A stretch of DNA of 64,000 bases from Rana temporaria. Taxonomy: Eukaryota; Chordata; Amphibia; Anura; Ranidae. The notes beneath the pieces were generated by a model. It was given only the letters and a program-made list of their open reading frames with translations. It did no database searches and had not been told where the DNA came from. This document shows positions 11,014 through 22,175 of the stretch, in pieces. The DNA lies in assembly GCF_905171775.1 (NCBI RefSeq), contig NC_053491.1, positions 221,998,486-222,062,485 on the forward strand, given 5' to 3'. A program made the translations under genes and the position numbers. Every line of letters starts with the position of its first letter. Within the stretch, counting starts at the first letter, position 1.

Positions 11014-11450
11014 AGTGTTTGTTACACAAAAAAAACTATGCTCTCCCCCCTCCTTTCCCTGCCTGTGAGCTCCATATACTCTCCAGCACTCCCCTCCTGC
11101 TGCTATCATAACTATAATATAAGCATGCCATCCCCTCTGTTAAATAACATTATGTGTCCCAGTGTCTGTGCTAAAAAATATGCCAATTTCCACCTTATAT
11201 CAGAGTGTCTCCCAGCACTCACGTGACCACCTGGCTCTCTCTCCTCCTCAGCTGACATCAGCGGGAGTTCTCTGCCCCTCCCGCTATAGTTGTCAGGCTG
11301 GGAGAGAAGAGAGCAGAGGAGTCACATGAGCGCTTGTAGACGCTCTGATATAAGGTAGAAATCTGCATCTTTTTTAGCAGACACTGGGACACATAACGTT
11401 ATTGAATGGAGGGGATTGTATGTTTATACTATAGTGGCTTAACAGCCACT
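11014..11450. repeat. TTAA-flanked MITE sharing a target site with its neighbour
   Basis: Starts AGTGTTTGTTACAC after TTAA 11010-11013 and ends GGCTTAACAGCCACT before TTAA 11451-11454. A long inner inverted pair (TCAGAGTGTCTCC region versus AGACGCTCTGATATAAGG) is visible. It is non-coding. The two elements form a TTAA-element-TTAA-element-TTAA array. Confidence 0.75.
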
Positions 11451-11507
11451 TTAAAGGATCCGCTACTGCGGCTAGATGCCAGATACCATAGCATAACTTC
11501 AGAAGTC

Positions 11508-11605
11508 TAGAGGTGTCCATGTCTTCATGAGTCAGGGCTGTTTTGGCGGTAAAAGGGGGACCTACTGGAAATTAGGTGGGTAGTCATAAAGTTATGGCTG
11601 ATAGA
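11508..11605. mobile_element. Possible terminal fragment of a Tc1-like transposon
   Basis: The phrase CTGTTTTGGCGGTAAAAGG followed by GTGGGTAGTCATAAAGTTATGGCTGAT resembles the 3' non-coding end of fish and frog Tc1-like elements. No transposase or opposite terminus is seen. The assignment comes from recall of the pattern only. Confidence 0.35.
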
Positions 11606-12240
11606 CAGGCTTTGCAGAATCAGCAGAGACCGGTTACAATGGGTATGGCTGCTATTAGTTGTGCCAGCCTATTGGTGTGCCTGTGTGCCCTGCTCATCGG
11701 AGTCTCCTCACGGTATACCCCCGATTGGGAGTCCATAGACAAGCCTCCCCCTGTCGGTCTGGTTCGATGAGGTGAAGTTTGGTATCTTCCCGCACTGGGG
11801 GGGTGTTCTCGGTGCCGTCATTCAGCAGTGAGTGGTTCTGATGAAACTGGCGGCAGGAGAAGAGACAGTCCTATGTGGACTTCATGACTAAGAACTATCC
11901 ACCCGGCTTCTCGTATGCAGACTTCGCCCCCGCACTTCACTGCTGAGCTCTTTGATCCGGACTGGTGGGCTGAACTCTTCCAGCGGGCCGGGGCCAGGTA
12001 CATTGTTTTGACGACAAAGCACCATGAAGGTTTTACTAACTGGGTCTCTCCTGTGTCCTGGAACTGGAATGCGGTCCACATCGTGACTTAGTGGGAGACT
12101 TGGGAGGAGCATTGAAGAAGAGAAACCTGCGTTATGGACTATAAATTTCCCTGTTGGAATGGTTTCATCCCTTGTATTTATTAGACAAAAAGATTGGCTT
12201 CAAAACACAGTATTTTGTGTTTGAAAAGACTATGCCGGAA
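11606..12240 (+). pseudogene. Processed (intronless) copy of an alpha-L-fucosidase gene, truncated
   Basis: Alpha-L-fucosidase (FUCA1/FUCA2) removes fucose from glycoproteins in lysosomes or outside the cell. The + strand reads, through frameshifts, a hydrophobic leader (AAISCASLLVCLCALLIG), SSRYTPDWESID, FDEVKFG, NYPPGFSYADF, TTKHHEGFTNW and FVFEKTMPE, all in family order. It covers roughly the first 200 residues without any intron, which indicates a reverse-transcribed copy. Damage includes a small duplication near 11756, TGATGA replacing two tryptophan codons at 11840, a one-base insertion near 11928 and altered bases near 12147. It ends abruptly at 12240 against an LTR. FUCA1 and FUCA2 cannot be separated from this. 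Confidence 0.85.
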
Positions 12241-13034
12241 TGATGCACGGGCTACAGTCCAGACAGTCACTGCCACAGACTGCTGTTAGGTGAACTTGAG
12301 GTCTCTGCCACAGACCTTTTTCTAGATGAACTTGAAATGCGTCCAGGAACCCTCTGGCACAGGATTAAAGTCCCGAACCTCCTAGCTGAGCAATAGAAGA
12401 GCCTTTAAGCCAAACCGGCGTATTGCAGAGCTTTCAAAGTGATGGGTCCCTCCTTGATTGGGTTGCCGAGACATCTGCACTTTGCCAGTCTCCTCCAGGG
12501 CAGGTCCTCCCTCCGGCTTCCTTCATCAAGACAGCTTCCTTCCCTTGGATGGACAGCTTGGGATCCCCTCAGGAAATGCAAGCCCCAGCCAAGGTAGCTG
12601 GGCCTACTAGACAGCGATGCAGCCCCAGGCCATCGGAGCCCCAAAACCGGAATCACACATGCACCTCGTGCCAGGAGGGCCACGAGGCGCGCAAAGACCA
12701 ACACCGCCATGGGGTACGCAAAGAGGAAAACAGACCAACCCTCAATGGCGTCTGCTCCTTATGTACCCCTCCCCAGCATGCACAGCGAGTTGACCACGCC
12801 CACTGCACGGCTGCCGAGAAGGGACACCCAATACACCATGATACATCTGTGTTCCAACATGGGCCTGCAGCGATAACGCCACCTGTAGGCAACAAGGGAA
12901 ATGACTACCAGGCAGTATCACAGCCAGAGCAGAAGCAAATTTGAATACAATCAAACAGGTCTGAGCCCAACTATTGGCTCAGACAACCCCCTAAATTTGA
13001 AATAGCGTCCCCATCATTTGGGTAGGGCGCTACA
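12241..13034 (-). repeat. Probable LTR of a Gypsy-like retrotransposon
   Basis: On the minus strand it begins TGTAGCGCCC at 13034. It shares with 37028-37640 the same start (TGTAGCGCC) and the block GCATGCTGGG...GAGCAGACGCCATTGAGG in the same order. Two dispersed copies with the same 5' TG end suggest an LTR. I see no internal gag-pol, so it is a solo or truncated LTR. Its 3' limit is inferred from the edge of the fucosidase copy. The open frames inside are not gene-like. Confidence 0.5.
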
Positions 13035-13080
13035 TGAGTTTTAAAGAAAAATAGCTGGTTGCATATAATAAGGCCAACTA

Positions 13081-13583
13081 CCATATTTATCGGGGTATTG
13101 CGCGCTCCGGCGTATAGCGCACACCCCTAAAGTGGACCCGCATTCCTGTAAAAAAAAAACATTTTAGTACTTACAGTTTTGGTGTCTTGCGCGGCGTCCA
13201 TCGGCGGCCTCGTCGGGTCCGTCTGCGGCTTCGGTGGTGTCCTCCTCGTCGGGTCCGGTGTCCTTCTGCGGTGTCCTCCCCGCTCGATCCCTGCTTCCCG
13301 CGCCGAGTTTGAACCACTGCGCCGGCATATACCGAGCGCAGTACACTCGGGTATAGTCGGGCAGGCTCGGCTCCTCTCGCGGTCATGTCCTGTGCGTCCT
13401 GTACGTCCAGGACGTGACCGCGAAAGGAGCCGAGCCTGCCCGACTATACCCGAGTGTACTGCGCTCGGTATATGCCGGCGCAGTGGTTCAAACTCGGCGC
13501 TGGTATCGGCGTATATCGCGCACCTACGATTTTGCCCTGATTTTCAGGGCAAAAAAGTGCGCGGTATACAACGATAAATACGG
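13081..13583. repeat. TA-flanked MITE (CCGTATTTATCG family) with a long internal palindrome
   Basis: Flanked by TA at 13079-13080 and 13584-13585, with inverted ends CCATATTTATCG and CGATAAATACGG. The interior is dominated by a near-perfect inverted repeat: TTTGAACCACTGCGCCGGCA at 13308 returns inverted at about 13470-13490, and GGCAGGCTCGGCTCC pairs with its complement around 13425. The same family occurs at 38507-38961. TA duplication suggests mobilisation by a Tc1/mariner-type transposase. Confidence 0.8.
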
Positions 13584-13907
13584 TAAATGAAATCTGATGA
13601 GTTTTTAAAATAATCATGGAGACTAAAATTGTCAGTCAATTGTCTTTTGCTGCTAAAGATGATCTGGTTAAGCTGATCTAAAACTGTATGTTTATCATTA
13701 GACTTGGATGTGTTTTCTCACATTTCAAGGGAAATGTTGCCTTCAGATTGGAGTGTTTTCTGGATCTAGGGAGTTATGAAGTGTTTATCAAGTCTGAATT
13801 AAATATGCACTTTGAGAAGAATACCATACCAACCACTCAGTGATACAGTGGAATATATTACAATGTGAATTGCATTGTAAGACCTGTTAGCAGGTTTAAA
13901 ACCTGAT
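13584..13907. other. No feature recognised
   Basis: AT-rich intron sequence between the CCGTATTTATCG MITE and the DIRS 5' end. No frame or repeat end recognised. Confidence 0.4.
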
Positions 13908-15290
13908 AGCAGCCATTCCTATCCCTCTGGTCATACCCCTCACCCTGCACTCAGCAGCTCAGTTTTTTTCTGCCTAGTGTAGGAGAAGGACCTGGCTCCC
14001 TAGGGGCCCATTGGTCCTGGAGAACTTTTTATTTTTATTTTTCGATCCTGTGATCTACTATCAACTACAGGCTGGATAATATAGATCCTTGTAGTCTCCC
14101 CAGTCCAGTCATCGAGCGTGAGCAGGCCTTTAGCTACGTGCTGGGTCAGCCACAACATACCCCACTCCAGGGGTGGCCAGTGAGCTCTATGCTCCGGGGC
14201 CCACATATGACCGGGCTATCGCTGTCCAGTCACAGTGGGCCGTGGCCGACAGCCACTCCATACTGCTCGGTGATGGGTCTGTCAGGAACGCGTCCAGCAG
14301 TCCTCGCAAGGACTGGTAAGTAAGGTTCCTCCTGTCCTGGCAGGATAGAACAGCTGGGCTTTCCTTGAGGGGGTCTCTCGCCCTCTCTTTCCCTCCTCCC
14401 CATGCATTGCTGGTCCTGTTGTGTACCTCACTGGGGGGTCCCTGAGGGGGGCTCTGGGTCCTGACTGGGGGCTGAGCGGGGTGTCCAGGTCTGCTCTACT
14501 GTGGGTGGTCTGCCTTGGGGGGGCCAGTGTTTTTGCAGCCTTTTATTTATTTTTTTACCTCAGAAGATGCACCGGCGCCATTTTCCTGTAGCCACGCTGT
14601 TCCTATTGCTAATACAGCTGGCAGCTATTTTCTTGTAGCCGAGCTGTTTCTATTGCTTATACAGCGGGCGGCCATTTTCTTGTAAACTGCGCTGCATGAA
14701 AATAAGGTGATATATGACAAAAATGTATGTGTCTATATAATATAATATAATAAATAATAATACACATAGATAATCTCTTAAATCAATATTAAGCGTGAAC
14801 CTAAATAATTGTAAGAGTGATATCAAAAAAATCAAGTCCATGAATTTTCACTTAAATCAATAATAGGCGTGAACCTAATAATTAAAAGAGTGATATCAAA
14901 GAAACAAGTCCATATGTGTTGAATTAGTCCCAAAAAGTTTCAGAGAAAAATAAGAGAGTGCAAACTCGTCCAAATAAGTGCTGAACAGATCCAAAGGGAA
15001 TTGTGCCAACCAGCAGGACAGATGAGATGAGAAGAACCTCCACCACTTATGTCTTAACTGCTTACCAAAACAAGTTGATCTCGATAAGGAGATCATACGT
15101 GCATGTGGCCAGCAGCCCTGCTCAAGACTTCCTTGGATCCCTTAGTTTGTTTGCGTTCAGTCCTTGGTGTTATCAGACATATCTCCTCAATGTAGATGAC
15201 CCAGAAAGGAAAACACTAACATAGTGTAATATCGTCTAGACTGTTTATTAAAGTAAAAAAGGATGCACTCACATGTTGGTAGAATAAATA
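13908..15290 (+). mobile_element. DIRS copy A, 5' non-coding region
   Basis: The start is placed by a terminal match: CCCTCTGGTCATACCCCTCACCCTGC at 13922-13947 (shown in part) is the inverted complement of the sequence near 24220-24250 in the 3' end of the same element, as expected for DIRS inverted termini. About 14571-14690 holds two to three copies of a roughly 55-bp unit (CCATTTTCCTGTAGCC...CTATTGCT). About 14765-14905 holds a direct repeat of a 66-bp unit (GCGTGAACCTAA, AGAGTGATATCAAA) that may be a later insertion. Confidence 0.6.
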
Positions 15291-15363
15291 GTGCGTTTGT
15301 TTAAAAATTGCTGTAGCCGGCTATACTATCCACCCGTCCTTCCGGATAGCAGCGAAGTGAACA

Positions 15364-16510
15364 GTGGTGACGTCAGCACAGATCACCTCAGAGACACCTC
15401 AGGCGCACACTGTGCAGGAGTTGGAGCGGATGAAAGGGGTAAAAAATGCCCCCTCCCCCCACCATCTTCTGGGGAAAGCTCTGACTCTGTCCCGGTTGGG
15501 GCACAGGGCCCCTGTTCTGAAGTATCAGAGTATGTGGACCAGGACCATTCGGACAATGAAGAAGACTGTGTCCGGGTCAGCGCAGGAGAAGGCGCTTGTT
15601 GGAGCACTTATCACTGCAGTGCGGGAAACCCTTAAGCTGGAGGATGCGGCTGGGGTATCTACTGAGGTGTTGGTCCCCTTTGGGTCCTACAAGCTCACAC
15701 GCCTTACTTATGTAACTTATTTTAACACGTTTATAGACAAAGAATGGGAACGGCCGCAGAGGACCTTTTCGGTCCCAACACGCAAGGCGGTCCGTTACCC
15801 TTTTGAGTTTAGCCTTCTGAAAAAATGGGCATCTCCCCCGGGTTTTGGACCCCCGGTATCCAGGTAAAACAAGGTAACCACGATTCCGCTGGAGGGGCCC
15901 TCTGCATTTAAGGATCCTGCAGATAGGAGGTCCGAAGCGGTGGCCCCGTCCATTTTCACCATGCTGGGGTCAGCATTACGGCCAGTATTGGCTGCAGCCC
16001 TGGTGTCACAGACACTTACTGAATGGCCAAAATTGTTGCACAGGGTGCTGGAGAGGCAACAGGCTTCCCCAGTCTGCGTAGAACTGGCCAACCAGTTGGT
16101 GCATGGCCTTAAATATGTCTGCGATGCAGCCCTGGACACAGCTCCCTTGATTTCCAGAGCCTCAGTATCTGCTGTGGCACTGCTTTGCCTGATTTGGCTA
16201 AAATGCTGGTCCGCGGACCAGACTTCCAAGAAGGCTCTGGCGGATTTGCCCTTCCAGGGAGAGAGGCTATTTGGAGCCTTGCTGGACAACATTATAAAGA
16301 ATGTCACTGGGGGTAAGAGCACGCTGCTCCCACAATCCAGGAAAGGTAAGGATCCACGCCTTAGGCCACGGCCCTCCTTTTCCGCTCAGAAGCGTTTTTT
16401 TTTTACAAAAGCGTCCATGGGTTCGCAAGCCAAAAAAGCCTGCGAACAAGTCTGCGACAGCATGAAGGTTTGCCCCGCCCGACTCTCAGGTGGGGGATCG
16501 CCTTTGTGAG
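15364..16510 (+). pseudogene. DIRS copy A gag-like protein, frameshifted
   Basis: Two frames carry the gag-like region of DIRS elements: 15364-15867 (basic, with EKALVGALITAVRETLKLED) and 15940-16510, whose end reads LPFQGERLFGALLDNIIK, TGGKSTLLPQS. The LPF..LFG..LD.II...GKS..LPQ block is characteristic of DIRS gag in vertebrates. The product would package the element RNA. At least one frameshift near 15870 breaks it. Confidence 0.75.
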
Positions 16511-16689
16511 TTTGCAGCTCGATGGGCCTCCCTGCTTTCCGACCAGTGGGTTTGCAAAGTGGTTTCATCAGGGTACAAGATAGAATTTCTTTCTTGTCCA
16601 CCAAACTGATTCTTTCCCTCAAACCTTTATCTTTTTCCGGCTCATCGGAATGCCCTGTTTGGGGCAATACAGAACCTGCTGACGCGTGG

Positions 16690-17570
16690 GGTAATAGTAC
16701 CTGTGCCGCTGCCGGAATGGTTTCAGGGATTCTACTCCAATCTGTTTGTAGTCCCAAAGGATGGGGTCCGTCCAATCCTGGACCTCAAGGCCCTCAACTT
16801 CTTTGTAAAAGTACGGAGGTTCAGTATGGAATCAGTTCGCTCTGTAGTCGCTGCACTCCATCCGGGGGATTTTCTGGTGTCCTTGGAAATTCCGGTGTCC
16901 CCATATGTCGGGCATCAAATATTTCTGCGCTTTGCAGTCGGGGACGATCACTATTAATTTGTAGCTCTCCCTTTTGGCCTGGCGTCGGCACCATGGGTTT
17001 TCACCAAGGTGCTTGCCCCGATTCTGGCTCTGCTGAGACAGCAAGGAATCGCTATTGTGGGCTACCTGGATGACCTCCTTCTGAGGTAAACCAACTAGAC
17101 TTCCCTGGTTTGGTGGCTGAGATCTCCAGCCCTTCGGTCCGGAAAGTCGTTCCTTCCATCTCACTGGACAGTGATCACGATGGACGCCAGCCTGAACGGC
17201 TGGGGGGGAGTTTGGGGTGTTCAGTCGACACAGGGTTGCTGGATGCAGGAAGAATCCCGCCTGCCGATCAATGTGTTGGAAATTCGGGCGATCAGGCAGT
17301 GCAGAGGCTGCAGGGAAGTCCAGTCGGACAACGACGCGGCGGTGGCGTATGTCAAACATCAAGGAGGAACAAGAAGCTCGGCTGCAGCATCGGAGGTCGC
17401 TCACATCCTGTGGTGGACAGAACGGAGTGTGCCGGCTCTATCAGCCGTATACATTCCGGGCGTAGAAAACTGGCAATCGACTACCTAAGTCGTCAGATGC
17501 TGGACCAAGGAGAATGGTCGCTACACCCGGATGTGTTTCGGCTACTTTGCCAGAGATACGGCACAGAAAA
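16690..17570 (+). pseudogene. DIRS copy A reverse transcriptase and RNase H
   Basis: RT motifs appear in order: FYSNLFVVPKDGVRPILDL, then FLVSLE where the first catalytic aspartate is expected (aspartate to glutamate) with nearby loss of residues, then LPFGLASAP in another frame, then GYLDDLL at 17060-17080 (the catalytic YLDD). RNase H follows: MDASLNGWGG at 17174 and VLEIRAI, HIPGVENW. The thumb between RT and RNase H is shortened. Several frames are needed. The region ends in LHPDVFRLLCQR at 17570, where a large nested insertion begins. Confidence 0.9.
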
Positions 17571-17606
17571 AATTATGTGTGTTACCGGCGCCAAGATAAT
17601 ATCAAT

Positions 17607-19136
17607 GGCCCAGATTCAGGTAGATTTGCCCTTTAGTTACACCTGTGAAGAGCAGCTGATTTGCTCTGCGCTGGGGCAAATTGGAAAGATTGCCACCTGA
17701 TTCAGGATTGCTTTTGTCTGCTAATTTGCTCCTTTGTAAGGCAAAAATCAGGGCGTAAGGCAGTGAAAGTGGGTGTGCCCTATGCAAATGATCTTTTTTC
17801 CACTCAGCAGTGGTTTGCGCCTATTTTCAGGGCAAATTCTGCCCACCTGCTTGCACAAATAAAGCAAATAAATAGGGGCAGACCTGCGCAGGTCCTGTGC
17901 AAAATTACATCCTGCTTGTTCCACCCCCCCCTGAGCAAGGTAATTTTGCCCTTTGCTGCGAGATGGCACCTCCCGGCCAAAAAAAAAAGAGGAAGGCTAA
18001 TTTTGTGGCAGCGGAGATGGAGATCATGCTGGAGGCACTGACGCGCCATACTGCTGTTCTGTATGGCGCTGAACGCCAAAATACTACCATAGCCCAAAGG
18101 AGGGCAATATTTGAGGCGATAACCTTAGACATCAATGCCCTGGGCTTTGAGGACCGGACTTGGATGGACATCCAGAAAAAGTTCACGGACATGCGGCGTC
18201 GCGTCCGGGACAAAATTGTCCTCATTAAAAAGCACAGCAGGGGCACCGGAGGAGGACCAGCCTGTTCTGTGCGACTCAATCCGGAGGAGGAGGTCATCTC
18301 TCAGAGTCTAGCGCTGGAGCAGGTGGAGGGACTGCCAGGCTATGACTCCACTGTTGGGGACTGGTAAGTTTTTTGTTTCTCATATCTGCTGTGTATCATG
18401 GGAGGGGGTAGAAGTGAACATATGAGGGGGTAGAAGGGAACATGTAACAAGTTTTTTTTCTCATATCTGCTGTGTATCATGGGAGGGGGTAGAAGTGAAC
18501 ATATGATAAGTGTGTTGCTCCAGCAACATTTTTGTTTTGTGTCATCCACAGATGTTGATGATGAGGCTGAGCCGTCGTCGGCTGTAGGGCGACCCACGCC
18601 ATCCCCAGAACATCATGGGGTGCAGTCAGGCCCTCTGCAGATCCTGGGCATGTTGGTGGAGGAGGATATCGGCCAGAGTCCATCTAGGGAGGAGGAAGTG
18701 GTGGAGGAGGCCGTTATCCTCAATCTGGAGGAAGCAGTGTCCCTCCAGGAGGATCCCACCATCCCTGACCGACCCACCACCCCCCCGACCATAACATCAT
18801 CCCCCTCCAGGGCAAGTCCCTTCCTCCCCTTCTGCTCTCTCAGTTCATGCCCCAGCCTCTCCTCCAAGGACCTACTGCGTATGCTCCGTTTCGAAATTCC
18901 CGCCGTGCTTTGCGCGCAGTGATGTCATTTTTTCAAACGGCGACACGCGTAGCGTAATTCCGTATTCCCGGACGGCTTACACAAGCCCATTTAAATTACG
19001 CGGGCTTACGCCGGAGGCCGCCGGCGTAGTTTTCATCGCAAGTGCTTTGTGAATCAGGCACTTGCAATGAAAACTTGCGGCGGTGTAACGTATCTACGAT
19101 ACGTTACGCCGCCGCATTTCTACCTGAATCTGGCCC
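17607..19136 (+). mobile_element. Harbinger-type transposon 1 (Myb-like gene only)
   Basis: Inverted termini GGCCCAGATTCAGG at 17607 and CCTGAATCTGGCCC at 19123-19136. It carries a Myb/SANT-like accessory gene but no transposase; the right third is a compact GC-rich hairpin region (GTATCTACGATACGTTACGCCGCC). Flanking triplets AAT and TTA do not match, so later rearrangement is possible. It lies at the edge of the foldback element that split DIRS copy A. Confidence 0.8.
17963..18870 (+). pseudogene. Harbinger Myb/SANT-like DNA-binding protein gene (two exons)
   Basis: In Harbinger elements the Myb-like protein binds DNA and helps bring the transposase to the ends. Exon 1 starts at ATG 17963: a lysine-rich start, a Myb/SANT-like trihelix (FVAAEMEIMLEAL...WMDIQKKFTDMRRRVRDK), then GTGGGPACSVRL. 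It stops at a GTAAGT donor (18364). Exon 2 starts after CATCCACAG at 18552 with an acidic, proline-rich tail. Exon 1 as read is 401 nt, whereas the homologous copy needs phase 1; here the junction would create a stop, so the gene appears broken. Exon 2 fades at about 18870. Confidence 0.8.
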
Positions 19137-19615
19137 TTAGTGTGCAATAAATACCAATACAGTGCCCTGTGCCAAACTATAACATATGAATTTCTCAATC
19201 CATCAAATTTTTTTTAAATAAATCCAAAAAGATTTCAAATATGCTACTGTTACAATCCACAGCTTGAATGTGCCCCAAGAAAGCAAGAAAAAACATATTT
19301 TATACAAAAAAATAATAATAATAATATGTATATGTGCTAAAAAAGTCCTTAATAGATAATTTCTTGCAGTGATGTCCAGCTATGTTTCCACCTTCACCGC
19401 AAATACTGCCTACACCGTCACCGGATAAAATGGCCACTCACCAGATGGACCCAGAAATCTGCCTTTGGTTCATATGGATAACCACTCCCTCTCCCAGGTT
19501 TATCAGCAATCACTCCCAATGCTTTAGCTGTAGTCTCGTTCTATATCCACTCATGTAACATATAAAAGACTATAGTGGTGTAGTATATCAAAGAATTTAT
19601 TATAATTAAAACATA

Positions 19616-21227
19616 CAGTGCCTTGCGAAAGTATTCGGCCCCCTTGAACTTTGCCACATTTCAGGCTTCAAACGTAAAGATATAAAACTGTAATTTTTTT
19701 GAAGAATCAACAACAAGTGGGACACAACCATGAAGTGGAACAAAATTTATTGGATATTTCAAACTTTTTTTAACAAATAAAAAACTGAAAAATTGGGCGT
19801 GCAAAATTATTCAGCCCCTTTACTTTCAGTGCAGCAAACTCTCTCCAGAAGTTCAGTGAGGATCTCTGAATGATCCAATGTTGACCTAAATGACTAATGA
19901 TGATAAATAGAATCCACCTGTGTGTAATCAAGTCTCCGTATAAATGCACCTGCACTGTGATAGTCTCAGAGGTCCCTTTAAAGTGCAGAGAGCATCATGA
20001 AGAACAAGGAACACACCAGGCAGGTCTGAGATACTGTTGTGGAGAAGTTTAAAGCCGGATTTGGATACAAAAAGATTTCCCAAGCTTTAAACATCCCAAG
20101 GAGCACTATGCAAGCGATAATATTGAAATGGAAGGAGTATCAGACCACTGCAAATCTACGAAGACCTGGCCGTCCCTCTAAACTTTCAGCTCATACAAGG
20201 AGAAGACTGATCAGAGATGCAGCCAAGAGGCCCATGATCACTGGATGAACTGCAGAGATCTACAGCTGAGGTGGGAGACTCTGTCCATAGGACAACAATC
20301 AGTCGTATACTGCACAAATCTGGCCTTTATGGAAGAGTGGCAAGAAGAAAGCCATTTCTTAAAGATATCCATAAAAAGTGTCGTTTAAAGTTTGCCACAA
20401 GCCACCTGGGAGACACACCAAACATGTGGAAGAAGGTGCTCTAGTCAGATGAAACCAAAATCGAACTTTTTGGCAACAATGCAAAACGTTATGTTTGGCG
20501 TAAAAGCAACACAGCTCATCACCCTGAACACACCATCCCCACTGTTAAACATGGTGGTGGCAGCATCATGGTTTGGGCCTGCTTTTCTTTAGCAGGGACA
20601 GGGAAGATGGTTAAAATTGATGGGAAGATGGATGGAGCCAAATACAGGACCAATCTGGAAGAAAACCTGATGGAGTCTGCAAAAGATCTGAGACTGGGAC
20701 GGAGATTTGTCTTCCAACAAGACAATGATCCAAAACATAAAGCAAAATCTACAATGGAATGTATCACAAATAAACATATCCAGGTGTTAGAATGGCCAAG
20801 TCAAAGCCCAGTCCTGAATCCAATCGAGAGTCTGTGGAAAGAACTGAAAACTGCTGTTTTCTCTCCATCCAACCTCAATGAGCTCGAGCTGTTTTGCAAG
20901 GAGGAATGGGCAAAAATTTCAGTCTCTCGATGTGCAAAACTGATAGAGACATACCCCAAGCGACTTACAGCTGTAATTGCAGCAAAAGGTGGCGCTACAA
21001 AGTATTAACTTAAGGGGGCTGAATAATTTTGCACGCCCAATTTTTCAGTTTTTTATTTGTTAAAAAAGTTTGAAATATCCAATAAATTTCGTTCCACTTC
21101 ATGATTGTGTCCCACTTGTTGTTGATTCTTCCAAAAAAATTACAGTTTTATATCTTTATGTTTGAAGCCTGAAATGTGGCAAAAGGTTGCAAAGTTCAAG
21201 GGGGCTGAATACTTTCGCAAGGCACTG
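19616..21227 (+). mobile_element. Tc1-like transposon, complete ends
   Basis: Element of 1612 bp with inverted termini starting CAGTGCCTTGCGAAAGTATT, flanked by the TA duplication at 19614-19615 and 21228-21229. Long inverted repeats extend to about 19815 and back from about 21022. Because it sits in one arm of a foldback element, the other arm (near 21590) shows the empty site: joining the flanks at one TA reproduces the opposite arm exactly. Confidence 0.95.
19997..21008 (+). pseudogene. Tc1 transposase pseudogene
   Basis: The transposase would cut and paste the element. The frame starts at ATG 19997 and ends at TAA 21008, about 337 codons, close to the family's usual 340. An N-terminal helix-turn-helix is seen (ISQALNIPRSTMQAII), then an AT-hook-like GRPSKL. 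The DD34E core is present: SDETK near 20448, QQDNDPKH near 20717, NPIESLW near 20820. Damage: TGA at 20027, TGA at 20266, TAG where a tryptophan is expected near 20443, and a net one-base shift. Not functional. Confidence 0.92.
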
Positions 21228-22175
21228 TATATAGTTATTCCACTCACATGTAAAAGTGCCTGGGAGCCGGCACTGAGCTAATCCAGCCGTAAATAGGAGT
21301 ATACAAATGTACGAGTATGTCCTGGTCCGCACGTGTGATGCCTCATTTTGTCGCCTGTCGGAAGCTTCCCGACGACGCATTAAGTTGCGAAATGCATAGA
21401 GGCTGCGGGACCATTGCCAGCTCGTCATGTCCAGTCTGAGTATAACGAGGCTGGGAGCGCAGGCGACAAAGTGAGGCATCAAACGTGCGGACCAGGACAT
21501 ACTCGTACATTTGTATACTCATATTTACGTCTGGATTAGCTCAGTGCTGGCTCCCAGGCACTTTTACATGTGAGTGGAATAACTATATATGTTTTAATTA
21601 TAATAAATTCTTTGATATACTACATCATGATAGTCTTTTATATGTTACATGAGTGGATATAGAACGAGACTACAGCTAAAGCATTGGGAGTGATTGCTGA
21701 TAAACCTGAGAGAGGGAGTGGTTATCCATATGAACCAAAGGCAGATTTTTGGGTCCATCTGGTGAGTGGCCATTTTATCCGGTGACGGTGTAGGCACTAT
21801 TTGCGGTGAAGGTGGAAACATAGCTGGGCATCACTGCAAGAAATTATCTATTAAGGACTTAGCACATATACATATATATATATATTTTTTTTTTTGTATA
21901 AAATATATTTTTCTTGCTTTCTTGGGGCACATTCAAGCTGTGGATTGTAACAGTAGCATAATTGAAATCTTTTTGGATTTATTTCACATTTTTTTGATGG
22001 ATTGAGAAATTCATATGTTATAGTTTGGCACAGGGCACTGTATTGGTATTTATTGCACACTATTTGTTGATTGTTTGCACATTAATTAATAATCATAGAC
22101 ACATGTACATACTTTTTGTTTTTTGAGTAATAAGTTCACAGGATCAGTCGTGAGCGCAATACACCTCACAAATAC

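Larger units (their letters stand above)
19137..22066. mobile_element. Long foldback element with a Tc1 element in its left arm
   Basis: Left arm 19140-19615 plus 21230-21357 is the inverted complement of the right arm 21460-22066, about 600 bp each, with a loop of about 100 bp (21358-21459). Identity is high throughout, for example GGTTCATATGGATAACCACT on the left and its complement on the right. The arms end in GTGCAATAAATACC. No protein is encoded. CAGAGATA occurs at both edges of the whole 17561-22175 insertion in DIRS copy A (about 17552 and 22172), a candidate 8-bp duplication. Confidence 0.8.

Noticed and set aside
12405..12944. Frames of up to 173 codons as coding
   Set aside because: They overlap on both strands inside an LTR-like sequence shared with 37028-37640 and have no recognisable domain.
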